This document shows, in pieces, positions 17,144 to 26,655 of a stretch of DNA of 64,000 nucleotides. The notes beneath the pieces were generated by a model. It was not told the origin of the DNA. It made no database searches and worked only from the letters and a program-made list of their open reading frames with translations. Location: the NCBI GenBank assembly GCA_016722515.1, contig JADKJE010000001.1, positions 930,001 to 994,000 of the forward strand, read 5' to 3'. The DNA comes from Alphaproteobacteria bacterium. Lineage in GTDB: Bacteria > Pseudomonadota > Alphaproteobacteria > Rickettsiales > JADKJE01. How positions within the stretch are numbered: the first letter of the stretch is position 1; each line of letters begins with the position of its first letter. The position numbers were made by a program, and so were the translations under genes.

Positions 17144-19975
17144 CTATTGATTGTTAGGGGGTAGTTGAGGGTTATTACTCCGGCTGAGTGCGAAAGAAGA
17201 ACCTCCACGACCAAGACCACGACCACGACCACTGATACCACTATTTCCAAGGCTGCTTTGTCGGTTAACCCATGAGTTAGCGCCGCGAGCCCCTTCATTT
17301 ATAGAGGCGGAATGATCACGCCGTGACACAGGCCTTTCATTTTCAATAACTGGAGGAGAAATATTGATGATAATAACCTCATTTTTTACCTCATTTTTTA
17401 CTTCTTTGATATTCGAATTTCTTTGATCAAGCTGGACTAATTCTTTAGCTTGCTCTTGAATATCAGCGTATATTTGATTATAACGATCGATTACCAGCGC
17501 TCCCAGAGGATCGTTTATATCTCCAACTAAGTATTGATTGAATTTTTGATAAGCATTACTCGTCTTTTCAGCAAGAGCCTGATTTTTTTTATCAATTGCA
17601 TGGTCATAAAAAGCGATCATATCCTTAGCAAAGAAATGAGTTGAAACATAGCATTCAGCACTCGTTAAAAGCGTTAGTATTTTTTGATCATTAGGATGAC
17701 CCACCTCTTGTAATGTCTCGTTAAGCACCTGTTTAAAGGCTTGCGTATACGCCCATTCTTTAACCCAACGATCAAGGCAGTCTGGGTCTTTTTCTAAACG
17801 CGATTTAAACCCAAGCATTTCATAGGCAAAGAGATCATAGTCAGCTCGATAGCCTTCGATTTGGAGTAAAGAATTACACAAGGGTGCATAATGTGATAAT
17901 CGCACCACAAAATCAGCTAATGGTTGATGCTCTTGCGCCATCTTCAATGCATCGTCTTGTTGCTTGTTCATAATACTAACCTGCACACGGTCTACGATGT
18001 ACTTTGCAAAATCTGGGGTTTCAGCAACATTAGAAGCTAAATTAAAATAACAAGCATAAAATGCAGCTGTTTTCTTTAACGCCTTGATGTACCGGTCTAC
18101 CGATGTTTTATCACCGTTTGCTGGACGAATAGCACCAGCCATGACATTCAGAAAATTGGGAAGCAGTGACAGCTCGCTGACATCACAGGGTTTTAATGGA
18201 AAATCCTTACCATCTTGCTGGCGTTTAATGAGCCGCGCAACATCAACTGCTTTACATTCTTCTACTAGGCCCAATCGATATTCAAGACCAGCATATTCTC
18301 CCGCAGGAAATTCAGCTCCCCGATCGATCGCCTCAATAATGGTTCCACGCAAGAAATTTTCAATATCCTTTGTTTTTCCCGACCAATACATAAAGTCTTC
18401 TAAGCGGGCGGCAACAAATTCAGTTAGCTGATCCTTCGATACATTATAGAATGCTGCATAAGTTGCCGTAAAGAGCTTTCCTTCATTCAAGGCACCATCC
18501 AATTTAGGGATTTCACGTAATGCATTTAGAACAACCCCAGGAATTGAGTCGTATTTTTTACCTGAAATTTTAAGAGCTTCAGACAAATACGAACGAATTT
18601 CTTGCAGTAGCGCAAGACTTCTTGTACCATTTTTGGCCTGAGTGCCTTTGGTAAAATCAAATGCAACATATGCCTCAAGAGCTAATTGAACATGCTTTAT
18701 AATAAGCCTATTCAGTTCCTCACCGACATTTTTCTCATCGGGATTAATACTTATTATATTTCCCATGATTGCGGCTTTGGAACATAATTCTCCCTTTTCA
18801 ATAGGCTTTGGGTTTTCATTAATTTGTCGCTTAATGTCGTTTATCTCAGAATTAAGAATATTAGCTACATCTTTCATAAAACGATTGAAGAGTACGGCGG
18901 TTAAAATATCTATTTGTGTTTGTGTAAAACTTTGGGCCATAACGTCAACGTCAAGGTCACCAGCAATACTATGCATTACATCGGCAGCACCCGTTGCTGT
19001 TCCAATAAAGATTCCCCAATCTGTCGCCAAAAATTTTATTAACAGCGATTCCGGATTTTTTGGGTCGAAAAAGGCCGAACTTACATATAAAAACAGCTCA
19101 CTACCAAAAGCTTCTTTTTGGTTATTAATGATTTTTAAGACACTTTGTTGTTGTTTAGCATTTTCCCAATCAAAGATGACCCCCTCTTTCATTTCAACAA
19201 CCCGATTCACCTTAAAAAGACCTTCAGACTCATGTTCATTACGATTTGGTAAGGCATAGCTAGTGACAACAAATGCTTCTGCTTGACCATTTTCATTTGT
19301 TCTGCGTCCATAACGCATGCTGTTAACAGCATTATATGCGCGTTCAATCGCCGGCTCGTCTACACTTGTATAATTCTTACGCACATATTTCTTTACTTTT
19401 TCGAGGTCATTTGTTGCACTTTCCATCACATAAAACATGTTCCTCAAAAAGGAACCAAATTGTTTAGTAGATCCCTTTTTTTCAGATCCTGTAAGATTTT
19501 TTAGTCCTTTGCTAAGACTCGATTTTAATGATCTCTTTGCCAAAGCCGGTTCTTCTTTTCCAAACTCCAGGAAATCGGTTATAAAGGACGCAATGCACCT
19601 TGGATGAATCTGTACATAGGCTCCATTAGAACCAGCAACGAGGTCAATTTCATTAATGTTATTCACTATCAGTGTCTTGGCAAAACGTGCAGCAATCTCC
19701 ACATTGCCGTGAAAATTCAAAATGATAGAGTGATGGCCAAGTTCAACGGTAAAAGAATCAATTGGCAATTCTGGAAGTTTATCAATTAAAACTTTATGTA
19801 TTTTATAAAGCACGTTCTCACAGGCCTGATCTGTATTGTTCTTGCGTACGATAGGATTCGATGGATCCGGTATAAAATACTGGGGTTCGCCATGAATGCG
19901 ATTAAATATATTTGAGAACCCTTCATTCATCTCAAATGGCGCAATCGACATCGTTTCAATTGAAGTATATTTCAT
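17144..19975 (-). CDS. Large uncharacterised protein with Arg-Gly-rich tail
   Basis: I do not recognise this protein of about 943 residues. The start was set at ATG 19975, preceded by AGGAAA at good spacing, rather than the upstream in-frame ATG at 20020. There is no signal peptide or obvious membrane segment. The bulk looks helical with many charged stretches. The last 60 residues are low complexity, with SGRGRGLGRGGSS resembling an RGG box, preceded by a KNEVKNEV duplication. It is flanked by lipA and the end of the pdh operon, but large spacers on both sides suggest independent transcription. The size, lack of family and eukaryote-like tail make a secreted effector possible; this is inference. 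Confidence 0.75.
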   Translation of the reverse strand: MKYTSIETMSIAPFEMNEGFSNIFNRIHGEPQYFIPDPSNPIVRKNNTDQACENVLYKIHKVLIDKLPELPIDSFTVELGHHSIILNFHGNVEIAARFAKTLIVNNINEIDLVAGSNGAYVQIHPRCIASFITDFLEFGKEEPALAKRSLKSSLSKGLKNLTGSEKKGSTKQFGSFLRNMFYVMESATNDLEKVKKYVRKNYTSVDEPAIERAYNAVNSMRYGRRTNENGQAEAFVVTSYALPNRNEHESEGLFKVNRVVEMKEGVIFDWENAKQQQSVLKIINNQKEAFGSELFLYVSSAFFDPKNPESLLIKFLATDWGIFIGTATGAADVMHSIAGDLDVDVMAQSFTQTQIDILTAVLFNRFMKDVANILNSEINDIKRQINENPKPIEKGELCSKAAIMGNIISINPDEKNVGEELNRLIIKHVQLALEAYVAFDFTKGTQAKNGTRSLALLQEIRSYLSEALKISGKKYDSIPGVVLNALREIPKLDGALNEGKLFTATYAAFYNVSKDQLTEFVAARLEDFMYWSGKTKDIENFLRGTIIEAIDRGAEFPAGEYAGLEYRLGLVEECKAVDVARLIKRQQDGKDFPLKPCDVSELSLLPNFLNVMAGAIRPANGDKTSVDRYIKALKKTAAFYACYFNLASNVAETPDFAKYIVDRVQVSIMNKQQDDALKMAQEHQPLADFVVRLSHYAPLCNSLLQIEGYRADYDLFAYEMLGFKSRLEKDPDCLDRWVKEWAYTQAFKQVLNETLQEVGHPNDQKILTLLTSAECYVSTHFFAKDMIAFYDHAIDKKNQALAEKTSNAYQKFNQYLVGDINDPLGALVIDRYNQIYADIQEQAKELVQLDQRNSNIKEVKNEVKNEVIIINISPPVIENERPVSRRDHSASINEGARGANSWVNRQSSLGNSGISGRGRGLGRGGSSFALSRSNNPQLPPNNQ

Positions 19976-20197
19976 ATATTTCCTATAGTTACTGGTTGAT
20001 TTTAGACAACATACAATCAAAAACCATCACTTTCAATATAATCTTGATACCCAGCCTATATACATCAATCCATTATTGTGTCATTGAGATTTTATAGAAA
20101 ATAAATAGCGATTTTACCTAAAATCACAGCCCTTTTTAAGCTATATCGGATTCTTAATATCTTTTTGGAGATGAGTCACCGTAAAGGAAAACGCTTC

Positions 20198-21100
20198 TCA
20201 CAGCCGATCAGTCCATTTTTTCTTATCAATCTTCCCTAATTCTGGAAACTTCGGTTTGGTAGTATTATTTTTCTTCAAATCTTTCCAATCAACAGCTAGT
20301 TCAGCTGAGCCTGCAATAATCTCTTGTGCTTCGCGATACTGCGTGGTGATCATGGCATCAACCCTTAATTTAAACAAGTCACCCACCACGTCAAATAACT
20401 CTTCCTGCTCCATATCCGGTTCAAGCAGAACAAAAACCTTGATAGCACGACGATGGAGCTGGGTTATAAGTGCTTCATCAATTTCTTCTTCATGGATAAG
20501 TAATGCAGCAGGTTTAAAATCAAAGATCCTCCGCAACGCGTCATTTGAGGGATAATCCTTGACCTTCACAATCATGTGCGCCTCAGGAACAGCCTCCCGT
20601 ATTTGCTCTGCTAATGTAACATCATCGCCCACTGAAATAAAAACACGGGAAAGTAAACCATTGAGCGACTTTAATGTTTGTTTCACATACAGGACCAGAC
20701 CAGGTTGTGATCCCGCATCTTTGATCACCATGCACGCTTTTGCATTCTCATCTTTCTCTAAGGATGCTTTTATACCTTTAATAAATCCCTCAACATCTAT
20801 ATCCGCAGAACCATTATGCGCCGACATAGAATTAACGTTGGGAGCGAGTGTAGCTAACTTAACCGTTCTCACTTTCGATTCAACTGGCTTAACTTCAGCA
20901 TCTTTTCTATTTTTGTCATGACCGCTGATAGGTGCATTGGAGCCTAATTTGATCATCGACGAATCAGAAGATGCCGGACGCATCACTTCAGCATAAACAC
21001 CTTGCGCACCTTCTGTCAGCATTTTCTTTAAGAGTGCCGCAGTCCATCCCTCATTCAATCCCACATAATGGCCAAACAACAGCAGCATACTCAATTCCAA
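20198..21100 (-). CDS. Glycerophosphodiester phosphodiesterase-like protein, degenerate
   Basis: The 300 residues can be laid along the GDPD TIM barrel by eye. FGHYVGLNEGWTAALLKKM takes the place of the AHRG...PENT region, then EGAQGVYAEV (for GAD-E-D), GHDKN (HD retained), KACMVIK (EIK strand), RVFISVGD and finally VDAMITTQYREAQEII (GvDgiiTDyP-like). Several catalytic positions differ (HRG, ENT, E-D), so it may be a pseudoenzyme. The start is TTG at 21100, directly abutting the lpd stop; an ATG lies at 21088. It is the last gene of the pdh operon. The family call is moderate; alignment by a profile search would be needed. Confidence 0.5.
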   Translation of the reverse strand: MELSMLLLFGHYVGLNEGWTAALLKKMLTEGAQGVYAEVMRPASSDSSMIKLGSNAPISGHDKNRKDAEVKPVESKVRTVKLATLAPNVNSMSAHNGSADIDVEGFIKGIKASLEKDENAKACMVIKDAGSQPGLVLYVKQTLKSLNGLLSRVFISVGDDVTLAEQIREAVPEAHMIVKVKDYPSNDALRRIFDFKPAALLIHEEEIDEALITQLHRRAIKVFVLLEPDMEQEELFDVVGDLFKLRVDAMITTQYREAQEIIAGSAELAVDWKDLKKNNTTKPKFPELGKIDKKKWTDRL

Positions 21101-22509
21101 CTACATGTGAATGACGTGACCATCCGCATCAAGGACTGCTTCATGCATCATCTCTGAAAGCGTAGGATGAGCAAAAATCGTATGCTTCAACTCGTTCTCG
21201 GTAAGTTCGGCTGTTTTGGCAATCACATAACCTTGTATCATCTCGGTTACTTCAGGACCAATCATGTGTGCCCCTAACAGCTCGCCTGTTTTTTTATCGA
21301 AGATCACTTTAACAAATCCGGCTGTATCACCCAAAGCGATGGCTTTACCATTCGCCATGAAAGGGAAACGTCCCACTTTGATATCGTACCCTTTTTCTTT
21401 AGCTTGCGGTTCGGTTAACCCAACACTTGCTACTTGAGGATGACAATAGGTACAGCCTGGAATATTTTGTCGTTTAATCGGATGAGCTCCTGGAACACCG
21501 GCAATTTTTTCTATGCAAATGACCCCTTCATGACTGGCCTTGTGGGCAAGCCATGGCGGTGACACCACATCACCGATGGCATAAATGCCTTTTTCATCGG
21601 TTTCCAACCATTCATTGACCATAATCTGGCCACGCTCCACCTTAATCTTGGTTCCTTCAAAACCAAGATTCTCCGTATTGCCAACCACACCAACGGCCAC
21701 AATAATCCGATCAAAGGTCATATCTTGTTTAACATCACCGGTTTTCACAACAACCTGAACGTCATTCTGACCCTTTTTAGGGAGTCAACGGTACTTTTGG
21801 TTAATATCGTCAGGCCCTGTTTTTCAAATTGCTTACGGGCAAATTCAGAAATCTCAGGATCTTCAGCCGACAGGATGCGGTCCGCTAATTCAACAACAGT
21901 TACTTTGGCACCAAGTGTGGCAAAGAAACTGGCAAATTCAATACCAATAGCACCACTTCCTACCACCAGTAAGGATTTAGGCATTACATCCGGCACTAAT
22001 GCTTCTTTATAGGTCCAGATCAATTTTCCATCTGGCTCCAGCCCAGGAAGAACACGCGCCCGAGCACCTGTTGCTATAATAATATGTTTAGCCATAATAT
22101 CAGCTATTTTCTGGCCGTCTTTTTCGACTTTCACTTTACCTTTGCCGTTAAGTTTGGCTAAACCATCAACCACGGTTACTTTATTCTTTTTGAGCAGCTG
22201 TTTAACTCCGCCGGATAATTTTTCAGAAACACCGCGCGACCGTTTAACGATCGCCTGTAAATCAAAACCAAATTCTTTAACGCTCAATCCAAAATCAGAT
22301 GCATGTTTAATCATGTCATACGCTTCGGCAGAGCGCAATAATGCCTTGGTAGGGATACAGCCCCAGTTTAGGCAGATCCCCCCTAAATGCTCACGCTCAA
22401 CCAAGACCACGTTAAGTCCCAATTGCGCACCGCGAATAGCAGCGACATAGCCCCCAGGGCCTCCACCAATAACAACCACATCAGCTTCTAATTGCTGCAC
22501 CTCAGGCAT
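21101..22509 (-). pseudogene. lpd: Dihydrolipoamide dehydrogenase (E3), frameshifted mid-gene
   Basis: E3 reoxidises the lipoyl groups of the pyruvate dehydrogenase complex. The first frame (22509-21745) has the FAD loop GGGPGG, the redox disulfide CLNWGC (C46, C51) and the NAD loop VGSGAIG. The second frame, down to 21101, has the AIGD FAD motif and the His-Glu pair in AHPTLSEMMHEA. The break is at about 21775-21780 (minus-strand CTAAAAAGGG): one more A would give SLKKGQNDVQVVVKTG and a full protein of about 466 residues. Everything on both sides is conserved. A single -1 slip of the lysine codon AAA would also restore the frame. Either base-call error, very recent mutation or recoding. Confidence 0.88.
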
Positions 22510-22538
22510 ACGTTTTCCTCTTTCAAAATGAAATTTAT

Positions 22539-23894
22539 TTATATCAATAGGGTGGCTGGTTTTTCAAGGAAACCTTTTAAAGCATTAAGATATTGTGCGC
22601 CTAACGCCCCGTCCACGACACGATGATCCACCGATAAAGTCAACGACATTTGAGTCGCTATTTTCATCTGGCCTTTTTCAACAACCACCCTTTCTTCTCC
22701 AGCACCTACTGCTAAAATACAGGATTGCGGCGGGTTAATAATGGCACTGAATTCTTTGATACCATACATACCCAGGTTGGAAATACTAAACCCACCTCCT
22801 TGGAATTCTTCAGGTTTCAATTTATTAGCGCGTGCTTTTGCAGCCAGTTCTTTCATTTCGGTTGAAATTGCCACGATATGTTTTTGATCAGCATTACGTA
22901 CGATGGGGGTAATCAGCCCTCCCTCAATAGCAACAGCAACTGAAACATCAATATTTGAGTAGGTAGCAACACCTTCATCCGTCCATGAAGCATTGACACC
23001 AGGAACCTTACGCATCGCTAAACCAACAGCTTTGATGACAAAATCATTCACTGACACTTTATAGGCAGGCTTGCCATCGGCGCCAATCGGAGCTGCGCCA
23101 TTAATATCTTCCCTGACTTCCAATAATTTATCTAAGGTACAATCCAGCGTCAGATAGAAATGCGGGACAAATTGTTTGGCTTCAAGCAGTCGGCGGGCAA
23201 TGACTTTACGCATATTGCTTACCGGTTCCATGGCATATTCGACCGGATTACGACGCACCATCGAAGAACCAAAACCAGCCCCGGCACCTTGTTGTTTTGC
23301 TTTTAACACATCGTCTTTAACCACACGGCCTCGAGGGCCGCTACCCTCGACAAGACCAATATCAATGCCCTCCTGCTCTGCAATGCGCTTTGCCAGTGGG
23401 CTGGCAAATGCTCGCGCCCCATCATGTTTGGCTGCAGGTGCAGATATCGCCTTGGTTGCCGCAGTCAAAGGAGGCAAAGCAAAACGAGGAGCCGCACCCA
23501 GCCCAGGGGCTGATGTTGCAGCAGGAGCATGAACCACCGATGGTTGACCCGCGTCAACGGCAGCAGGTGTTGCTGCCTTCGGCGCTTCTGTTTTTTGCGG
23601 TGCTGGCTTGTTAAATTTAGCAATAAACGAATCCAGATCCGCCATTTCTTCACCATCTTGGGTAATGACCGCAATGAGTGAATTCACCGACACATTCTCG
23701 GTTCCTGCGGGAACCACGATTTTAGCAATTTTACCAGCATCAACCGCTTCCACTTCCATGGTTGCTTTATCGGTTTCAATTTCGGCGATAACATCACCTG
23801 CTCTGATTTTATCACCTTCTTTTTTAACCCATTTAGCCAGGTTTCCCTCAGTCATGGTAGGTGATAATGCAGGCATTAAAATTTCGATCGGCAT
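22539..23894 (-). CDS. pdhC: Dihydrolipoamide acetyltransferase, E2 of pyruvate dehydrogenase
   Basis: E2 is the core of the pyruvate dehydrogenase complex. The chosen start MPIEILMPALSPTM is preceded by AGGAAA; in-frame ATGs upstream add unlikely residues. One lipoyl domain has the target lysine in ETDKATME (K43). An Ala/Pro linker follows at about 85-140, then the peripheral subunit-binding domain with ASPLAKRIAEQEGID, and the acyltransferase domain ending with SVDHRVVDGALG, which holds the catalytic histidine. The length is about 451 residues. It lies upstream of lpd and downstream of an inserted GNAT gene. Confidence 0.96.
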   Translation of the reverse strand: MPIEILMPALSPTMTEGNLAKWVKKEGDKIRAGDVIAEIETDKATMEVEAVDAGKIAKIVVPAGTENVSVNSLIAVITQDGEEMADLDSFIAKFNKPAPQKTEAPKAATPAAVDAGQPSVVHAPAATSAPGLGAAPRFALPPLTAATKAISAPAAKHDGARAFASPLAKRIAEQEGIDIGLVEGSGPRGRVVKDDVLKAKQQGAGAGFGSSMVRRNPVEYAMEPVSNMRKVIARRLLEAKQFVPHFYLTLDCTLDKLLEVREDINGAAPIGADGKPAYKVSVNDFVIKAVGLAMRKVPGVNASWTDEGVATYSNIDVSVAVAIEGGLITPIVRNADQKHIVAISTEMKELAAKARANKLKPEEFQGGGFSISNLGMYGIKEFSAIINPPQSCILAVGAGEERVVVEKGQMKIATQMSLTLSVDHRVVDGALGAQYLNALKGFLEKPATLLI

Positions 23895-24038
23895 AGGTTT
23901 CCTCATGTCGAGATTAATATGTCTTCTCACGATAGCCCAAAATGGTTCATTTGGAAAGTTTTTCGAACATTACTCTGTCGTTTAATTTTCCTGGTTGTTC
24001 CTCTACTGGGACTTGTATAATTAATTATACCGTTAAAC

Positions 24039-24578
24039 CTATCTAACAAATGCAAAAAGATTTGCGTCCAATAGCTTTCCATCTTTGAGATAGGATTTTC
24101 GCATACATCCTTCTACCACAAAACCAGCTTTAGTTAACACCCGGGCTGAATTGGTGTTATAGGTAAACACGGCCGCGTAAATGCGGATAATGCCCATGTT
24201 CTCCATCGCCATCTGGCATAACCATTTGGTGGCTTGTGGCATAATACCTTGTCCCCATTGTTTTGGGGATAGCCAATAAGCAAGTTCAGCTTTATGGCCT
24301 TCAATCTTAAGGAAACTTATGTCACCTACTACTTCTCCCGCAACGTCGATGGCTAAATGGAGCGATGTTGGCTTCTCCTGTTTTGCACCATCTATGGCGT
24401 TTGCTATATATCGACTAGCATAGTCTTGCGTGACATTTTTTGGAAACCGGTAGGTATTCTCATACACATCCACATCTTGCAGATGGTGTATAAAAGACAG
24501 GATATCCCCTTCAACAAATGGTCGAATAATAAACCCTGCCCCTTCAAACCGGTAATCCATAGGCCATTCCTTAGCCAA
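24039..24578 (-). CDS. GNAT acetyltransferase (RimJ/RimL type)
   Basis: This is a 179-residue acetyl-CoA-dependent N-acetyltransferase. It has the family start FIIRPFVEGD, a central strand GEVVGDISFLKI, the CoA-binding region LSPKQWGQGIMPQATKWL and the late ARVLTKAGFVVEG. This pattern fits enzymes acting on ribosomal protein N-termini or small substrates. It overlaps the end of pdhB by 8 bases and lies before pdhC on the same strand, so it is cotranscribed with the complex that makes acetyl-CoA. The substrate is unknown. An internal ATG at 24560 is an alternative start. Confidence 0.85.
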   Translation of the reverse strand: MAKEWPMDYRFEGAGFIIRPFVEGDILSFIHHLQDVDVYENTYRFPKNVTQDYASRYIANAIDGAKQEKPTSLHLAIDVAGEVVGDISFLKIEGHKAELAYWLSPKQWGQGIMPQATKWLCQMAMENMGIIRIYAAVFTYNTNSARVLTKAGFVVEGCMRKSYLKDGKLLDANLFAFVR

Positions 24579-25566
24579 CGTAACAAGCGCTTTTAACAGC
24601 TTCTATAATATCGGCAGTTTGTGGTAACGCTAATTTTTCAAGATTTTCTGCATACGGTAAAGGCACATCTTTAGCTGCTACACGTACAACGGGAGCATCC
24701 AGATAATCGAATGCGTCTTCCATAGCAATAGCGGCAATTTCAGAACCGATCCCTGCAAATGGCCAGCCTTCTTCAACCGTTACTAAACGATTGGTTTTGC
24801 GCACCGACTCAATAATTGTAGCGCGGTCAAGCGGACGGATAGTCCTTAAATCAATGACTTCTGCATCAATTCCTTGTTCCGCTAATTGCTGCGCTGCATC
24901 TAAGGCAGCTTTCACCATAATTGAAAACGCAACAATGGTCACATCCTTACCTGGGCGAACAATTTTGGCTTTGCCAATTTCAACCAGAAAATCATTATTA
25001 AACCTATCTGGCTCAGGAACCTGATGTTTGTGTCCGTAGAGGATTTCGTTCTCCAGGAAAATGACCGGATTATTATCACGGATTGCCGCTTTCAATAACC
25101 CCTTATGATCTTCGGCACTATAAGGTGCAATCACTTTTAATCCAGGGATATGGGCATACCAACTGGCGTAACATTGTGAGTGCTGGGCACCCACTCGGGC
25201 AGCCGCTCCATTGGGGCCACGAAACACGATCGGGCAGGATACCTGGCCACCAGACATGTAATTGGTTTTAGCAGCAGAGTTAATAATCTGATCCATCGCC
25301 TGCATCGCAAAGTTAAACGTCATAAATTCAACCACTGGTCTTAACCCCGCCATCGCCGCACCGATTGCCAGTCCGGTAAATCCATGCTCTGTAATCGGGG
25401 TGTCAATCACACGCTTGGGTCCAAATTCCTGGAGCAACCCTTGCGTTATTTTATAGGCCCCTTGATATTCAGCTACTTCTTCGCCCATCACAAACACGTT
25501 TGTGTCGCAACGCATTTCTTCGGCCATTGCATCACGTAATGCTTCGCGGATTGTTATCTCTGCCAT
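24571..25566 (-). CDS. pdhB: Pyruvate dehydrogenase E1 subunit beta
   Basis: The beta subunit, with PdhA, performs the thiamin-diphosphate-dependent decarboxylation of pyruvate. The 331 residues start at MAEITIREALRDAMAEEM after AGGAGAT, and show GEEVAEYQGAYK with the TPP-contacting glutamate, RVIDTPITEHGFTGLAIG, and GPNGAAARVGAQHSQ. The C-terminal domain ends in VPLPYAENLEKLALP. There is no N-terminal lipoyl domain, unlike some alphaproteobacterial PdhB proteins. The gene lies 42 bases after pdhA. Confidence 0.97.
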   Translation of the reverse strand: MAEITIREALRDAMAEEMRCDTNVFVMGEEVAEYQGAYKITQGLLQEFGPKRVIDTPITEHGFTGLAIGAAMAGLRPVVEFMTFNFAMQAMDQIINSAAKTNYMSGGQVSCPIVFRGPNGAAARVGAQHSQCYASWYAHIPGLKVIAPYSAEDHKGLLKAAIRDNNPVIFLENEILYGHKHQVPEPDRFNNDFLVEIGKAKIVRPGKDVTIVAFSIMVKAALDAAQQLAEQGIDAEVIDLRTIRPLDRATIIESVRKTNRLVTVEEGWPFAGIGSEIAAIAMEDAFDYLDAPVVRVAAKDVPLPYAENLEKLALPQTADIIEAVKSACYVG

Positions 25567-25608
25567 GCTTATCTCCTTGTTTCTCTGATAGATAGGTGCC
25601 CTGCCATA

Positions 25609-26634
25609 CTAACGGGTTACATCCGTCCACAACTCGCCTTCATCAGGCAATGGGCTATTTTTAGCAAATTCAACAGCTTCGGTAATGATATCCCGAATTG
25701 TTTTTTCAATGGCCTCAAATTCACTTTCAGGCACCTTGAATTGTTCGATGATATTTTTTTGCAGGCCATTGATCGAATCATGCTTTTCTTTCATGTCTTC
25801 CACTTCTTCCTTACTACGGTATTTAGCAGGATCCGACATGGAGTGACCACGATAACGATAGGTTTTCATTTCTAATATATAAGGCCCTTTACCCGTACGG
25901 CAATGTTCTAACGCCTTACGTCCAGCCTCCATCACGGCAAAAACATCCATGCCATCGACTTGTTCGCCAGGTATATCGAACGATACACCCCGTTTATAAA
26001 GTTCAGTCGTTGCCGAAGAGCGTCCCACTGAAGTACCCATGGCATATTGATTATTTTCGATTACATACAGCACTGGCAAGTTCCATAAACGCGCCATGTT
26101 AAACGATTCATAAACCTGCCCCTGGTTGGCGCTGCCATCACCAAAATAGGTCATCGCCACATTACCGTTGGCCTGGTATTGGTTAGCAAAAGCCAACCCC
26201 GTACCGATAGGCACCTGGGCACCTACGATTCCATGCCCCCCATAAAAATGATTCTTCAGATCAAACATATGCATTGAACCGCCCTTACCGCGCGATACAC
26301 CGGTAGCACGCCCAGTCAATTCGGCCATAACGGCTTTAGGGTCGGAACCGACCACCATCATATGACCATGATCACGATAACTGGTAATCACTTGATCGCC
26401 ATGCTTACTGACGGCGTGAAGCCCTACGACAACAGCCTCCTGACCAATATACAGGTGACAAAATCCGCCGATTAACCCCATTCCGTATAGCTGTCCTGCT
26501 TTTTCTTCAAAACGGCGGATCAGCAGCATATCATAATAAAGCTTCAGCATGAACTCCTTGCTGTGGGGTTCAGTCTGTGTTTTGGCTGATGTGGGCGCAG
26601 TTGTTTTTTTTGTCATGACCATTGTCTCTGCCAT
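25609..26634 (-). CDS. pdhA: Pyruvate dehydrogenase E1 subunit alpha
   Basis: This is the first gene of the pdh operon and the catalytic alpha subunit. The TPP motif starts GDGSANQGQ and continues to ENNQYAMGTS. The phosphorylation-loop equivalent is YRYRGHSMSDP, and SYRDHGH lies in the channel region. I placed the start at MAETMVMTKKTT, since AGAGGA lies four bases before it; an in-frame ATG 21 bases upstream (26655) has a weaker site. The first 25 residues are Thr/Lys-rich and variable in this family. Length is about 341 residues. Confidence 0.96.
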   Translation of the reverse strand: MAETMVMTKKTTAPTSAKTQTEPHSKEFMLKLYYDMLLIRRFEEKAGQLYGMGLIGGFCHLYIGQEAVVVGLHAVSKHGDQVITSYRDHGHMMVVGSDPKAVMAELTGRATGVSRGKGGSMHMFDLKNHFYGGHGIVGAQVPIGTGLAFANQYQANGNVAMTYFGDGSANQGQVYESFNMARLWNLPVLYVIENNQYAMGTSVGRSSATTELYKRGVSFDIPGEQVDGMDVFAVMEAGRKALEHCRTGKGPYILEMKTYRYRGHSMSDPAKYRSKEEVEDMKEKHDSINGLQKNIIEQFKVPESEFEAIEKTIRDIITEAVEFAKNSPLPDEGELWTDVTR

Positions 26635-26655
26635 AGTTCCTCTAGATCGTTTCAT

